From: Teleogryllus oceanicus
Lineage: Eukaryota; Arthropoda; Insecta; Orthoptera; Gryllidae
Direction of reading: 5' to 3'
Assembly: GCA_964035755.1 (NCBI GenBank)
Contig: CAXIVR010000004.1
Span: 8,318,070-8,382,069, forward strand
DNA: 64,000 nt
A model generated the notes under the pieces. It searched no databases, was not told where the DNA came from, and saw only the letters and a list, made by a program, of their open reading frames with translations. The number at the start of each line of letters is the position of its first letter. Position 1 is the first letter of the stretch. Shown piece by piece: positions 1 through 8,460 of this stretch. Position numbers and translations under genes: made by a program.

Positions 1-1013
1 GAGAGTGTAAGTTGTTTTTTTTTCAGCAAGACAAAATCCTTGTATATGTAAAGTGTTTTATGTTCATTGACTGTAACAGCAATTTAATTAGAATATACTT
101 AAGTAAGTGGAAAGTGATTCGACTTGAGTTTCTGTGTAAATGCATTCAATCCACAACGGCCCACATGACCCTGATCCCCGCTATTCTAATTGTATTTTTT
201 TATTTTGCGCCCACCTTGAAAACCCATTCTGAGCTAGCCGGCGAAGGGGTGGGTCGCAGTATGTGGACGCATTGAACCCGAATCTGAAGCGAAAATTGCA
301 CCTCCACCTTCCATTTTTTAATCGCGAAAAGGCATTGTCAATATATATTGTAAATTCTACATTGTTTTTTTCTTTTCTTTTTTTCGATTTAAAGAACTGG
401 AGTGTGGTGGTGCAATATTTCTTCAGATTCACCGTGTTGATATTCATAACGAAACATGTGTCAAGTCTTTGGGTCTAACAACATTTTTTTGTGTGCCTGT
501 GTTATTTGTGTTACGGAAATTTCGTTTCAAAAACAAATTTTATACACAAGTCAATGAGCGGGCTCGTCTATCCTCGGAGATCCAAAGTTGTATGAAAAAA
601 TACAATGTGTTATTTGAACTTGTCATTTCGCCCACCAGCCGCTAGCTTTGATAATCGCTGCGCGACCGAAAGGAGCATATATCATAAAAGCATAAAATGC
701 CTAGACAACACCGGTTTCATCCCCTCCCAGACCCCTTTGTCGATAATTATCCTAGAAGATTCTAGAAGGATCCGACTGCAAATGGCGTCAATTGCTTCGT
801 CGTGTTGAGAGGAGTCATTTGAACTCTTGTTAACCTTTCTAAATGCTTTAAATGTCTCAAAGCTCATTTTAGAATCATAAAAACCTCACAAGAAAGGTTT
901 TTGAGAATTCTCATAGAATTTTCAGAAAGAATCTGGAAGAAAATAGTTGCATTCACTATGAGTAGACAAATACGCTCCGAATGGAAGACCGGAAGAGGTC
1001 TAATGGAGAGATT
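1..1013. other. Non-coding, presumably intron upstream of exon A
   Basis: This AT-rich stretch has only short ORFs without domain-like sequence or splice context. It probably belongs to the intron 5' of the first fussel exon in the window, or to upstream DNA. I see no element I can name. Confidence 0.4.
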
Positions 1014-1220
1014 GGTTCAGTGGCGAGTTGCAGTTGACATTTACATAATTGAAATGATTGAAGGCGTTGTCATTGTCAACAATACTATTTATTTCAATAA
1101 GAGCAGCTTTCGATGGCTTAGCCATCATCATCAGTTTTCTGCTGTCTGGGAGTCACAAAAACGACTAGTTAGTAGGCGCTAGTTAGTCGTGTTTGTGACT
1201 CCCAGACAGCAGAAAACTGA

Positions 1221-1257
<37 letters not shown>

Positions 1258-1865
1258 GCTAAGCCATCGAAAGCTGCTCTTATTGAAATAAATAGTATTG
1301 TTGAGCATGACAACGCCTTCAATCATTTCAACTAATGGAGAGAACCAGAGGAGCATGCAAACCCCCCCTCCATTTCTATAAGGGAGAATGCGCATCTCGT
1401 TGGGCGACTGGCAATTGTGGCATCCAGAGCGAATATTATTTTTATTGTGGGATTAAAATGTCGATATTCCGTGTGACCTTGGTGGTGTGCGAGTGCCCAG
1501 GTTTTCAATATTTTCCAGTTTCTCATCATGACCTTTCATAAATATGACCTAATGACCTTTTCATAAAAATAGTTTCATGACACTTTTTTCTGCCTGATCC
1601 TTGAATGCAGAGATAAAGAGAGTATAATAGAAAAATAGAGAAACAAATCTAAAGTATTTCTGAAATCTCCCAAATTTTGTTTTTTTCGAATGCCTCATTA
1701 AATTTTGTAACACTTTGTCGAAGAACGAAATCTTTTAAACCAGAATAACTGGAAAAGAATTCAAATTGAAATGATTGAAGGCGTTGTCATTGTCAACAAT
1801 TTGACAATGACAACGCCTTCAATCATTTCAATAATGTAAATGTCAACTACAACTCACCACTGAAT
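1014..1865. mobile_element. Composite foldback element (nested inverted repeats)
   Basis: A 31-34 bp end sequence starting TTGAAATGATTGAAGGCG occurs four times in alternating orientation: near 1049 (+), ending 1331 (-), at 1766 (+) and ending 1831 (-). The first pair bounds a hairpin of about 280 bp with arms of about 120 bp. The second pair is a near-perfect 66 bp palindrome with a 4 bp loop. The sequence just outside the first end (1014-1048) recurs inverted outside the last end (1832-1865), so the whole block is itself an inverted repeat. It has no ORF, so it is a non-autonomous foldback or MITE-like element; the superfamily is unknown. Confidence 0.8.
1222..1257. repeat. (GAT)n microsatellite inside one hairpin arm
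   Basis: About a dozen GAT triplets lie in the right arm of the foldback. The matching place in the left arm has only three CAT triplets, so the repeat expanded in one arm after the hairpin formed. Confidence 0.9.
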
Positions 1866-2365
1866 CAATAAAGAATTCAAAATCCAGAATTTGTTTGTTT
1901 GCAAAGAAATCGAAAATGCATCTTTTAAATTTTCGTCAATGACACATTCAGAGCGACGCTGCTCAAATCCAAGAATTGGGTCCAGACTGAGGCCTGTTAC
2001 AGTTGCCAGCGCGCCACTCGCCTTTCACTAAACTAGAGGCAACTGCACTGGAAGTTGCTGGCAGTTCGTCTGTTTCAACCTAGTTCCACTACCACCATGC
2101 GGCGTATAAATTTGTTTATAGGTTTCCATGTCTGTCGTCCGTTGTATTTTGTTGCGATTGTAAACTGACGTGCTTTTAGATATCTATTTGGGGGGAAAGA
2201 GACAAAAAAAGTCAAAACTAGTTCGTTCATTTAATAGGGAAATGGCTATTAGATTGTTCGCAGAAATCTCGAGTGGCCCGTAATGCTTAGTCTGTAAACA
2301 AACGTTGCCTACAATCACGAATTAAAACTGCGGAGCGCCCCCCCCTTCCCAGGCCGCTCCAAGCG
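1866..2365. other. Intronic, nothing recognised
   Basis: Mixed-composition DNA without a convincing exon or element. The part just before the SINE at 2366 is GC-rich and does not match the head of the other SINE copies. Confidence 0.4.
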
Positions 2366-2879
2366 CCGTGTGCCTCTAACCGGGAGGCCCTAGGTTTGAG
2401 TCCCGACGGCGGCAGGATTTTCGACACTAGCTTGGGAGCTAGGACGAATTCAGTCGCTGTCTGGAGGAGAATTCTAGGGGCACGCTTATCTGACCGGTAG
2501 TTTACCGTGGTTTCTCCGATGAACACCAGATGAATGCCGGAGCAGTACCCTAACAAACGGGTCACGTACCGCGCGCGATCTTTCCTTCCTCTTCCTTGTG
2601 CTATCCTCAGCCCTTAAAAGCACACACTAAAATGCACGACACTACCAGACCTGCCGGGAGACCGGTCGGGGACTTAAAACTTGTCACTGCTGGGGTCGTG
2701 CCCCGCTGGTGGGAGATACCTGGTTGAGGGAACCCCGCTAGTAGACGGTAGGTCCGTGGCGGATCCTGCCCTTCTGTGGGGGAAGATCACAGCCACCTCC
2801 CGATGAAAAAACAAGCAATAAACTTACGGGGCTAATGCCCTTCCTAGTTGACGTACCCGGAATCATTACCAATCTATCC
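2366..2879 (+). mobile_element. SINE-1 copy, tRNA head missing
   Basis: The body matches the ten other copies of this family in the window. It has the box-B-like region near 2392, the CTGTCTGGAGGAGAATTCTA block, the pyrimidine-rich middle, and the GGGAGACCGGTCGGG and CCCCGCTGGTGGGAGA blocks. The usual head carrying box A is replaced by unrelated GC-rich sequence. Many substitutions suggest an old copy. It ends about 50 bp before the acceptor of exon A. Confidence 0.85.
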
Positions 2880-2932
2880 AAGCGCCTAGCGCAGCGCCGC
2901 CTGATGGTCATGGCGTGGGGTGGCGTGCGCAG

Positions 2933-3156
2933 GTGGGCACAGTGCTGCTGTACGGCGTGCCCATCGTGTCGCTGGTGATCGAGGCGCAGGAGCGGCTGTG
3001 CCTGGCGCAGATCTCCAACACGCTGCTCAAGGAGTTCAGCTACAACGAGATCCACAACCGGCGCGTGGCGCTGGGCATCACGTGCGTGCAGTGCACGCCC
3101 GTGCAGCTGGAGATCCTGCGGCGCGCCGGCGCCATGCCCGTGAGCTCGCGGCGCTG
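2933..3156 (+). CDS. fuss: fussel/SKOR exon A: Ski/Sno (DHD) domain, truncated at 3' side
   Basis: The exon encodes the core of the Ski/Sno DHD domain of the SKOR/fussel transcriptional co-repressors, which act in the nucleus with SMADs or homeodomain partners and in neurons. After an acceptor ending TGCGCAG, 74 codons read VGTVLLYGVPIVSLV, then the ERLCLAQISNTLLK, YNEIHNRRVALGIT and CVQCTPVQLEILRRAGAMP motifs typical of this subfamily rather than of Ski or SnoN. The reading is intact up to SSRR (3154), then identity stops. The expected Cys-Gly-Met continuation is absent, no donor is visible, and a GC palindrome and a foldback element follow. Upstream exons with the start codon lie outside the window. 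The family is clear; whether this copy is intact is not. Confidence 0.92.
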
Positions 3157-3170
3157 GGGAACCCCCCCCT

Positions 3171-3190
3171 TGGCGGCGCCGCCGCCAAAG
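3171..3190. repeat. Short GC palindrome at the exon A break
   Basis: TTGGCGGCG followed by CCGCCGCCAA forms a compact palindrome between the point where fussel homology stops and the foldback element. It may be part of the breakpoint or an artefact of the assembly junction. Confidence 0.5.
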
Positions 3191-3202
3191 CACTTGCTCT
3201 TC

Positions 3203-3843
3203 ACTTTCTCGCTACGGAGTGCAACGTTAGATTTACCACGGCGAGAAAAAACGAAGAATTTTCGGCAGAAAAACTCTTATTACAGGGCCCTGGTAACGAA
3301 AAAGTGTATCAAACTAGATGCTGACCTTAAACAAAAAATCCTCTAACACGTGGTAAAGAGTAGACAGAATCCAAGTTTTGTGGGTCCTTCATTTTGAAAA
3401 ATCGATTGACGGGAAAATGTCCTCCCCTCTGTCCGTCTGTCTTTGAACAACGCTAGTGGCTAAACCGTTCAACCGATTTTCCCCAAAGTTGACATTACCC
3501 ATTTGATCTGACTAATGTCGCGCCCCCTTTAGTTCGAGACCGATATTTGGATTTTAGGGGTTACTTTACATGAAGCCCCTGGGACATTTTCCAATTCTTT
3601 TTAAAATGACTGTCATCAACAGACTGACGTTTTACCGTCATTCGATTCTCTGACACCAAGAACCCACAAAAGAACGAAATAAGTATTCTGGTTACACTAC
3701 GTGTTAGAAGATTCCATCTTCCTAAATTTAGCAACTGGATTGATCCACTTTTTCGTTACCAGGGCCCTAGGCTGAAGATTCGCCGTTTTATTCGCGCAGC
3801 ATTACATAACTTTCTCTCTACTGCCTGAGCGGTAGCGAGAAAG
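3203..3843. mobile_element. Foldback element with long inverted repeats
   Basis: The ends CACTTTCTCGCTACGG (3203) and its inverse near 3842 are terminal inverted repeats. Further in, CAGGGCCCTGGTAACGAAAA (near 3281) recurs inverted near 3750. The arms stay recognisably similar for roughly 190 bp, to a block resembling GTGGGTCCTT. The centre contains a PuPy block found inverted near 63370. It has no ORF. It lies between the truncated exon A and the satellite array. Decayed relatives occur near 13.5, 28.3, 29.2, 45.7 and 63.4 kb. Confidence 0.75.
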
Positions 3844-3904
3844 TAAAAAGGTAGAGATTATTCTTTCATTAAAATCGCTGAAAATCTAAAAATTGCAAAA
3901 ATTG

Positions 3905-4598
3905 ACATTTTTATGGCTCACCTACACCTCTAACATTCCAGAAAAATATTTATTTTCCAGTGCAATGTATCCCTCACTTTTCGATCTTTGACTGCCACCG
4001 CACTTTTTAAAAGTTAAAGGAGGGTGTATGTGGGTGCTCACGTACACCTCTAACATTCCAGAAAAAATATTTATTTTCCAGTGCAATGTATTCCCTCACT
4101 TTTCGATCTTTGACTGCCACCGCACTTTTTAAAAGTTAAAAGAGGGTGTGTGGGTGCTCACCTACACCTCTAACATTCCAGAAAAAATATTTATTTTCCA
4201 GTGCAATGTATTCCCTCACTTTTCGATCTTTCACTGCCACCGCACTTTTTAAAAGTTAAAAGAGGGTGTGTGGTGCTCACCTCTTACATTCCAGAAAAAT
4301 ATTTATTTTCCAGTGCAAGGTATCCCTCACTTTTCGATCTTTGTCTGCCACCGCACTTTTTAAAAGTTAAAAGAGGGTGTGTGGGCGCTCACCTACACCT
4401 ATAACATTCCAGAAAAATATTTTCCAGTGCAATGTATCCTTCACTTTTCGATCTTTGTCTGCCATCGCACTTTTTAAAAGTTAAAGGAGGGTGTGTGTGT
4501 GCTCACGTACACCTCTAATATTCCAGAAAAATATTTATTTTCCAGTGCAATGTATCCCTCACTTTTCGATCTTTGACTGCCACCGCACTTTTTAAAAG
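3905..4598. repeat. Satellite array, about 120 bp unit, about six copies
   Basis: Each unit has ACCTCTAACATTCCAGAAAA, a TTTATTTTCCAGTGCAA block, CACTTTTCGATCTTTG, CTGCCACCGCACTTTTTAAA and a GAGGGTGTGTG/GTGCTCAC block. Copies differ by small indels and substitutions. The last unit stops inside the TTTTTAAAAGT block and the sequence passes directly into the GC-rich DNA of exon B. Confidence 0.95.
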
Positions 4599-4640
4599 TG
4601 TGAGGGTGCAGCAGCGCTGAGAAGGGGCCGCCGTGCGCAG

Positions 4641-4846
4641 GTACAACTCGTCGCGGCCAAGTGCATCAAGTGCTCCTTCTGCGGCCTCTTCTTCTCGCCC
4701 AACAAGTTCATCTTCCCTCGCACCGCGTGGGGCCGCAGAGCAAGTACGTGCAGCCCGACGCCGCCAACTTCAACTCGTGGCGCAGGCACATGAAGCTCAG
4801 CGGCTCCCCGCCCGAGGAGGTGGTGCACGCCTGGGAGGACGTCAAG
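4641..4846 (+). CDS. fuss: fussel/SKOR exon B: SAND-like SMAD-binding domain, two frameshifts
   Basis: The exon encodes the c-Ski SMAD4-binding (SAND-like, zinc-coordinating) domain of SKOR/fussel. Three frames must be joined to read it: RYNSSR, then KCIKCSFCGLFFSPNKFIF, then KYVQPDAANFNSWRRHMKL to AWEDVK. Compared with the family, one base is missing at 4656/4657 (before CC-AAG) and one at 4716/4717 (in the His codon after KFIF). The donor AAG|gtacac is phase 0. The start is uncertain. An AG at 4639-4640 would give a split Arg codon, but no pyrimidine tract precedes it, and frame-1 homology may extend a few codons upstream to about 4621, bounded by the satellite. Sequencing error is likelier than pseudogenisation, because the amino-acid conservation is high on both sides of each gap. 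Confidence 0.9.
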
Positions 4847-5962
4847 GTACACGCACGCACTGGGTGGAGGAACGAAGCGACACAGCTAATAACACAAATA
4901 ACACAGCAAACTAGAAAACCATAAGGATGTACTAGCCACAAACGTACTGAACAATAGTTTAGAAGTCAAAAGACTGAAAAAGTTCAAACCATTGGATTTG
5001 CCAAATAGATTTTAAAATGACAATAGGGATCATACTGTAATAAAATCAACACCAAACGTTTTGTCAACATTACAAGTGTGTAATATGATAAAGGAAGATC
5101 ACCAGTGGGTGACCTTTACATGCAAGTTTGTATTTTATACCAGTATATTTACTTATTGTTCTTGTTTTGAACAGATTGTAAATTAACAGATTTAAATTTT
5201 AAAAAAACTAACGCCTCGGTTTGATAACTTGGACGGTGTCTGTAATTAACTGTTTATCGGCCTAATGACGATAGTAATTATCAGTCACGTTTCGTTATCA
5301 CCTTTCGCGAAGAAATTGAGGATGTACTGATGTTGTAAAGTCATCAGACATCTGTGTCAAAATCGTTCCTCATTCCAAAACCAAAAAGATATTTTAAAGA
5401 AAAGTAATATTATTTTTAATGTGCCGTGGGCGAAACACTGTTTCTCATGTTTGTTTTCCTTGTGCGAAACAGTTAATTGTTTCATTCTAACAAACAGTAT
5501 GCGAAACAATATCAAGAGTGCGCTTTTCGTAATTGTCTTTTGTCTCGAAGACGTCATTGGTTATTATTTAAAGACACTAGAGATATGATATTGACTCTAA
5601 TCCATTTCCTTCTGTAACAGTAATTTTACAAATGAGTTCATAAAGTGTTTCGCTCACGGGGCCTCGGAAGAGAGTAGAAGCAACACGTGCGCGAGATGTC
5701 ACGCGCACTTGTCACATAACTTGCTATTGTTCCACAAAATCATGTTTGTTCAACATTCTGGACCAAACGCAAGTGTGAAAATTAAAGTGCACAGGCGCGA
5801 GTGAGGGCCCCTCCCCCCGTGCACTTTAACTTTCTTGGTCCGAGTGTTGTGCTCCCCCGAGACGCGTCAATGTTCGCGGGTGTCGTGTGGTCTTTCAATT
5901 AGCTGGTAATGATCCACCAAAACCGCGCGCCCGAGGCGACCGCAGGGGGGGTGGCTGCGCAG
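4847..5962 (+). other. Intron B-C, nothing else recognised
   Basis: AT-rich DNA from 4900 to 5640, becoming GC-rich before exon C. No exon, SINE or terminal repeats were seen. The donor GTACAC and the acceptor ending GCTGCGCAG bound it, both phase 0. Confidence 0.7.
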
Positions 5963-6312
5963 GCCATGTTCAACGGCGGCACTCGCAAGCGCCTGCTGGC
6001 GTCGGCGGCGTCGGCGTCGCACGGGCACGGGCACGCGCACGGGCCCCTGGGGCCGCGTGCCGCGCCGCCTCGCCCGCGCCCGCGCCCGCCCCGCGCCGCC
6101 GCCCGCACAGCCCGCGCCCGCCCAGCCGCCGCCGCCAAGCACGCCAAGCTGGAGCTGCCCGACGGCGCGTCGCCGCCCGCCGCGCACGCGCACGCCCGCC
6201 CACGCCCACGCCCGCCGGCGCTCGCGCCCTTCGCCGTGGGCGCGCCGCCGCCCCCGCCCGCGCCGCCGCGCGTGCCGCCCTTCCCGGAGCTGCCGCTGCC
6301 GCTCTCCCGCAG
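5963..6312 (+). CDS. fuss: fussel/SKOR exon C: AMFNGGTRKR motif and low-complexity region
   Basis: After acceptor GCGCAG the frame opens with AMFNGGTRKRLL, which in SKOR proteins follows AWEDVK directly; exon B ends with exactly that and in the same phase. The remaining roughly 100 codons are low complexity: a His-Gly run (HGHGHAHG), Pro/Ala/Arg-rich stretches, KHAKLELPDG, and a proline-rich end FPELPLPLSR. The reading frame is open throughout. The donor is AG|gtaacg, leaving phase 2. The region is probably disordered linker outside the structured domains. Composition is extremely GC-rich and the Pro/Arg-rich middle could hide compensating indels. Confidence 0.85.
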
Positions 6313-6339
6313 GTAACGCAGCCACTCACGGCCTTCGGG

Positions 6340-6602
6340 CTAGCGCCGAGCAGCGAGCTGCTGCTCGCCCAATCCCGAACAGCTAACGTGTTTGGCGAAT
6401 ATTCGCTCTATTTGATGTGTCCAAAAGACCGACACTTCGGGCTAGCGCCGAGCAGCGAGCTGCTGCTCGCCCAATCCCGAACAGCTAACGTGTTTGGCGA
6501 ATATCCTTCGGCATCGCCGAGCGCGAGCTGCTGCTCGCCCAATCCCGAACAGCTAACGTGTTTGGCAAATATTCGCTCCATTTGATGTGTCCAAAAACCG
6601 AC
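6340..6602. repeat. Tandem half-copies of a TIR element
   Basis: Two full and one shorter unit of roughly 70-100 bp, each with GCCGAGCAGCGAGCTGCTGC, CCCAATCCCGAACAGCTAAC, GTGTTTGGCGAATATTCGCT and TTTGATGTGTCC. They correspond to the left half of the elements at 6605 and 6822 and begin about 30 bp after the donor of exon C. Confidence 0.85.
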
Positions 6603-6604
6603 AA

Positions 6605-6820
6605 GACGGCTCCACACATTCGGCATTCGCCGAGCAGCGAGCTGCTGCTCGTCCAATCCCGAACAGCTGACGTATTCGGCGAATGTTACTCCCTTTGATG
6701 TGTCCAAAAGACCGACACGCGGTGGGTCGAGCGAATGTTCGTCACTCGGCAAATATCAAGCAACTTACCCACACTACTCGGGATTCGGCGAGCGGTTTTT
6801 AAAACGTGTGGAGCCACCTT
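6605..6820. mobile_element. MITE-like element, copy 1
   Basis: The left end GACGGCTCCACACATTCGG and the right end CGTGTGGAGCCACCTT are inverted copies. The interior matches the neighbouring element at 6822 along its whole length. It has no ORF and is about 215 bp. Confidence 0.8.
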
Positions 6821-6821
6821 G

Positions 6822-7063
6822 AAGGCGGCTCCACACATTCGGCATACGCCTAGCAGCGAGCGACCGCTCGCCCAATCCGGAACAGCTGATGTGTTCGGCG
6901 AATGTGCGCTTCCTTTGATGTGTCCTCAAGTCGATACGCGGTGGGTAGGGCGAGCACTGAATGTTCGTCGCTCGTCAAATAGCAAGCAACTCATCCACAC
7001 AACTGTAGATTCTACGAGCGGTTGTTCACTACTCGCCGAGTAACGAATGCATGGAGCCGCCTT
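6822..7063. mobile_element. MITE-like element, copy 2, head to tail with copy 1
   Basis: The left end AAGGCGGCTCCACACATTCG and the right end CGAATGCATGGAGCCGCCTT are inverted with two mismatches. The element is about 242 bp and non-coding. It begins one base after copy 1 ends. Superfamily not determined. Confidence 0.82.
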
Positions 7064-8184
7064 AACATACGACCACCTTCCTTCATAAATAGTGCACGTC
7101 TCTATGATTCTCCATGGTCGTCTTTCGAAGGACAAAATGGCCGCTGATAGTCAGGAACGGTTGTGTTTTTCTAGCTTTGATAAAAATAGTATCCTAGGCA
7201 GTTGAAATGAATCGTTTCCAACATCCACAACTCTGACAAAAATTTACGGAAAAAGTTGGAAGGGTGACAGATAAAATAATCGCGAAAAGGGCGTCGAAGT
7301 CTTCAAGTTCGGGTATATCTAATGCCCATAACAAACACTGATATTCCCTATTTCTCCAGAAAAAGACAAATATCAGTCTTCATAGCCATTTCGTGAGGCC
7401 AGAAAGTCTAAAACGTCTTGCATAACATTTGTTTTCCGTTTAGTCGTACCTTAGTTTAAATGCCTCCTTAATTGTGTACTATGATATATTTTGCAATTCC
7501 GTTGTTCAAAAACGTTTCTTTTGTTTTAATACAAAACGCAATGATGCCATTGCCAAAGCTCATTTCAACACTATTCCTCACGAACATATAACGCCTTTAG
7601 TCACGTGATTAAGAGATGAAGAACGTCACCTCGCGCCTGGAGCTGAAACTCCCTATTTTCTCCCGAGTCCCCTTGAACGAAGGCCGCTTGCTTGCAACCT
7701 CCGACGGAGCCGTTAACCCCGAGTCAAGTAGCAGGATTTGGGGAAGAACATTGGGCGACGCACCACCAACCCTGCAATTGAAGGGCTCAGTAGAATAAGG
7801 GCATTCCCACATTGACATAGTTCTGGGATAAGGAGGGTTTAACCAAAAGGTCCCTTATATAACAGATACCTTTTTTAACTTTTAAACACAGTACACTTGC
7901 ATATAAGTCCATACGGGATTTAAATAACATATTGCACTAAAATAATAAAATTTGAAGTTTTGCATAATGCTAATAACTCAATTTCATAAAAAATGTGGTA
8001 AATGTGGGATTATGTTCTACTGAACCCTTCAATGGCCAATGGATTTTCATCTCTTCTTCGTACTGAAAGAAGCCGAATCTTCCAGAATAATGAGGAGCGT
8101 CATTTCACACCATTGGTGACAATGCTCGTCGAGTTTTTTTTAAATTTGTTATTTATATTTGTCTTGTAATTTATTTGAACATAT
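7064..8184 (+). other. Intron C-D, nothing recognised
   Basis: AT-rich intronic DNA. A slightly GC-richer part at 7610-7800 has overlapping short ORFs on both strands but no domain or splice pattern. No other element recognised. Confidence 0.5.
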
Positions 8185-8460
8185 GTTGTCTCTGGCCATT
8201 TTCTAAAGATAATTACATTTTTCTTTTCTTTCATTTCTTATACTTTTTTATTATTACTACAGACTATAACATTTTTCTTCTTTTGCTTCTTCTCTTATAA
8301 AATGTTTATTACGTTGTCAATAGAACCTGATGATGAAATAACATCCGACGAAAAGAATTATTCTTAACAAACTTTGTGAAATAAATATGTTATAAGAAAA
8401 GAAGCAAAAGAAGAAAAATTTAATTGTCTTTAGAAAATGGCGAGAGACGACATAATATTC
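8185..8460. mobile_element. Hairpin (MITE-like) element
   Basis: The block from GTCTCTGGCCATTTTCTAAA (near 8188) through TTCTTTTGCTTCTTCTCTTA recurs inverted from about 8388 to 8457. The arms are roughly 70-115 bp, the left one carrying an insertion of about 40 bp. Near the centre CTGATGA (8328) and GACGAAAAG (8348) resemble the conserved segments of a hammerhead ribozyme, but the pairing between them is weak. Confidence 0.65.

Noticed and set aside
3157..3346. Continuation of the exon A reading frame to 3346
   Set aside because: Homology to SKOR stops at 3154-3156 and the rest of the frame translates a palindrome and a foldback element.
3905..4598. CRISPR-like regular repeats
   Set aside because: The units of about 120 bp are continuous tandem copies without unique spacers, in an animal genome. 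It is a satellite.
5867..6386. Other-frame and minus-strand ORFs over exon C
   Set aside because: The frame kept starts with AMFNGGTRKR directly after an acceptor, in the phase required by exon B; the others are GC-rich shadows.
6340..6602. Short regularly spaced palindromic repeats resembling a CRISPR array
   Set aside because: Whole units repeat, with no spacers, and they match the left half of neighbouring TIR elements.
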